Source of the DNA: Thermodesulfatator sp.
GTDB lineage: Bacteria; Desulfobacterota; Thermodesulfobacteria; Thermodesulfobacteriales; Thermodesulfobacteriaceae
Length of the DNA stretch: 21,636 nt
NCBI GenBank assembly: GCA_003978075.1
Contig: QOAM01000123.1
Span: 1 to 21,636, forward strand
Direction of reading: 5' to 3'
The notes beneath the pieces were generated by a model. It was not told where the DNA came from and searched no databases. It saw only the letters and a program-made list of their open reading frames with translations. Position numbers and translations under genes: made by a program. Position 1 is the stretch's first letter; each line of letters opens with the position of its first letter. Shown here piece by piece: positions 21,446 to 21,636 of this stretch.

Positions 21446-21636
21446 GAGGCTGTCCCCGGACTTTATGGTCCCCATTTTTGGCACTGACTTTCGAGTTTTT
21501 CGAAAAGTGGTTGGATAAGGTCTTGTTCGGCTAGGATTTTTCGGAATTTGACCAGGGTGGTTTCGTCGGGAGCGGGTTCTTCCGGAGGCAGGCCCAGGAA
21601 GTATTTGAAGGAGAGGCGATCGTTGATTTCTTCTTC
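21446..21636 (-). mobile_element. End of an IS5/IS1182-like insertion sequence
   Basis: GAGGCTGTCCCCGGAC at 21446 resembles the terminal inverted repeats of IS1182/IS5-type elements. It is followed on the minus strand by coding sequence for the N-terminal region of such a transposase. The element runs off the window, so its other end, target duplication and integrity cannot be judged. GC content returns to the host-like level at this point. Confidence 0.5.
21463..21636 (-). pseudogene. Transposase fragment (IS5/IS1182 family, N-terminal part)
   Basis: The minus strand encodes 57 residues open at the window edge and ending at TAA 21465-21463. NDRLSFKYFLGLPPEEPAPD, then ETTLVKFRKILAEQDLIQPLF, is the DUF772-type N-terminal region that precedes the DDE catalytic domain in these transposases. 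The frame stops after QKWGP, about 20 bases from the presumed element end. The catalytic domain is therefore missing: an internal deletion, or an orfA-type short product. The start lies outside the window. Confidence 0.7.

Overview
The window is about 21.6 kb of gene-dense, GC-rich (around 60% by eye) bacterial chromosome. It reads like a thermophilic, anaerobic, Desulfobacterota/Thermodesulfobacteriota-like organism. The reasons are the fused alpha/beta acetyl-CoA carboxylase carboxyltransferase beside a divergent biotin carboxylase, the Glu/Arg-rich and compact proteins, and tightly overlapping operons. The taxon is an inference; no rRNA or other decisive marker is present.

Layout. (1) 1-6388, plus strand: a promoter and purA, then a four-gene acetyl-CoA carboxylase operon (biotin carboxylase, fused AccA/AccD, a two-domain biotin-carrier-like protein, and a stand-alone biotin ligase). 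The set could make malonyl-CoA and biotinylate its own carrier. (2) 6539-11735, minus strand, read right to left: a small secreted Met-rich protein with its own promoter, a UPF0182 membrane protein, an MltB-like lytic transglycosylase and an M24 aminopeptidase; the last three overlap end to end. (3) 12096-13817, minus strand: tRNA-Pro(CGG) preceded by the operon flavin reductase - TPR membrane protein - DUF1992 protein. (4) 13818-13961: a divergent promoter region containing a perfect 10-bp palindrome. (5) 13962-20322, plus strand: a CLC anion channel/transporter with CBS domains, PhoH ATPase, molybdopterin-binding protein with a C-terminal cysteine cluster, YggT, DivIVA, DUF167, a HAD phosphatase and an RsmB/NOP-type RNA methyltransferase. 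Most are spaced by a few bases or overlap. (6) 20323-21636: an AT-rich pair of short permease genes (two halves of a COG0701/DUF318-type permease), followed by the end of an IS5/IS1182-like element with a transposase fragment. This last part looks horizontally acquired.

The most unusual content is the acetyl-CoA carboxylase operon. The carrier protein has two biotinyl-like folds. The first has lost its lysine and the second carries MKR in place of MKM. The linked ligase lacks the usual biotin-pocket residues. The CLC protein, which lacks the proton-glutamate position, and the low-GC permease/IS island are the other points of interest. No CRISPR array, rRNA or replication origin was seen.
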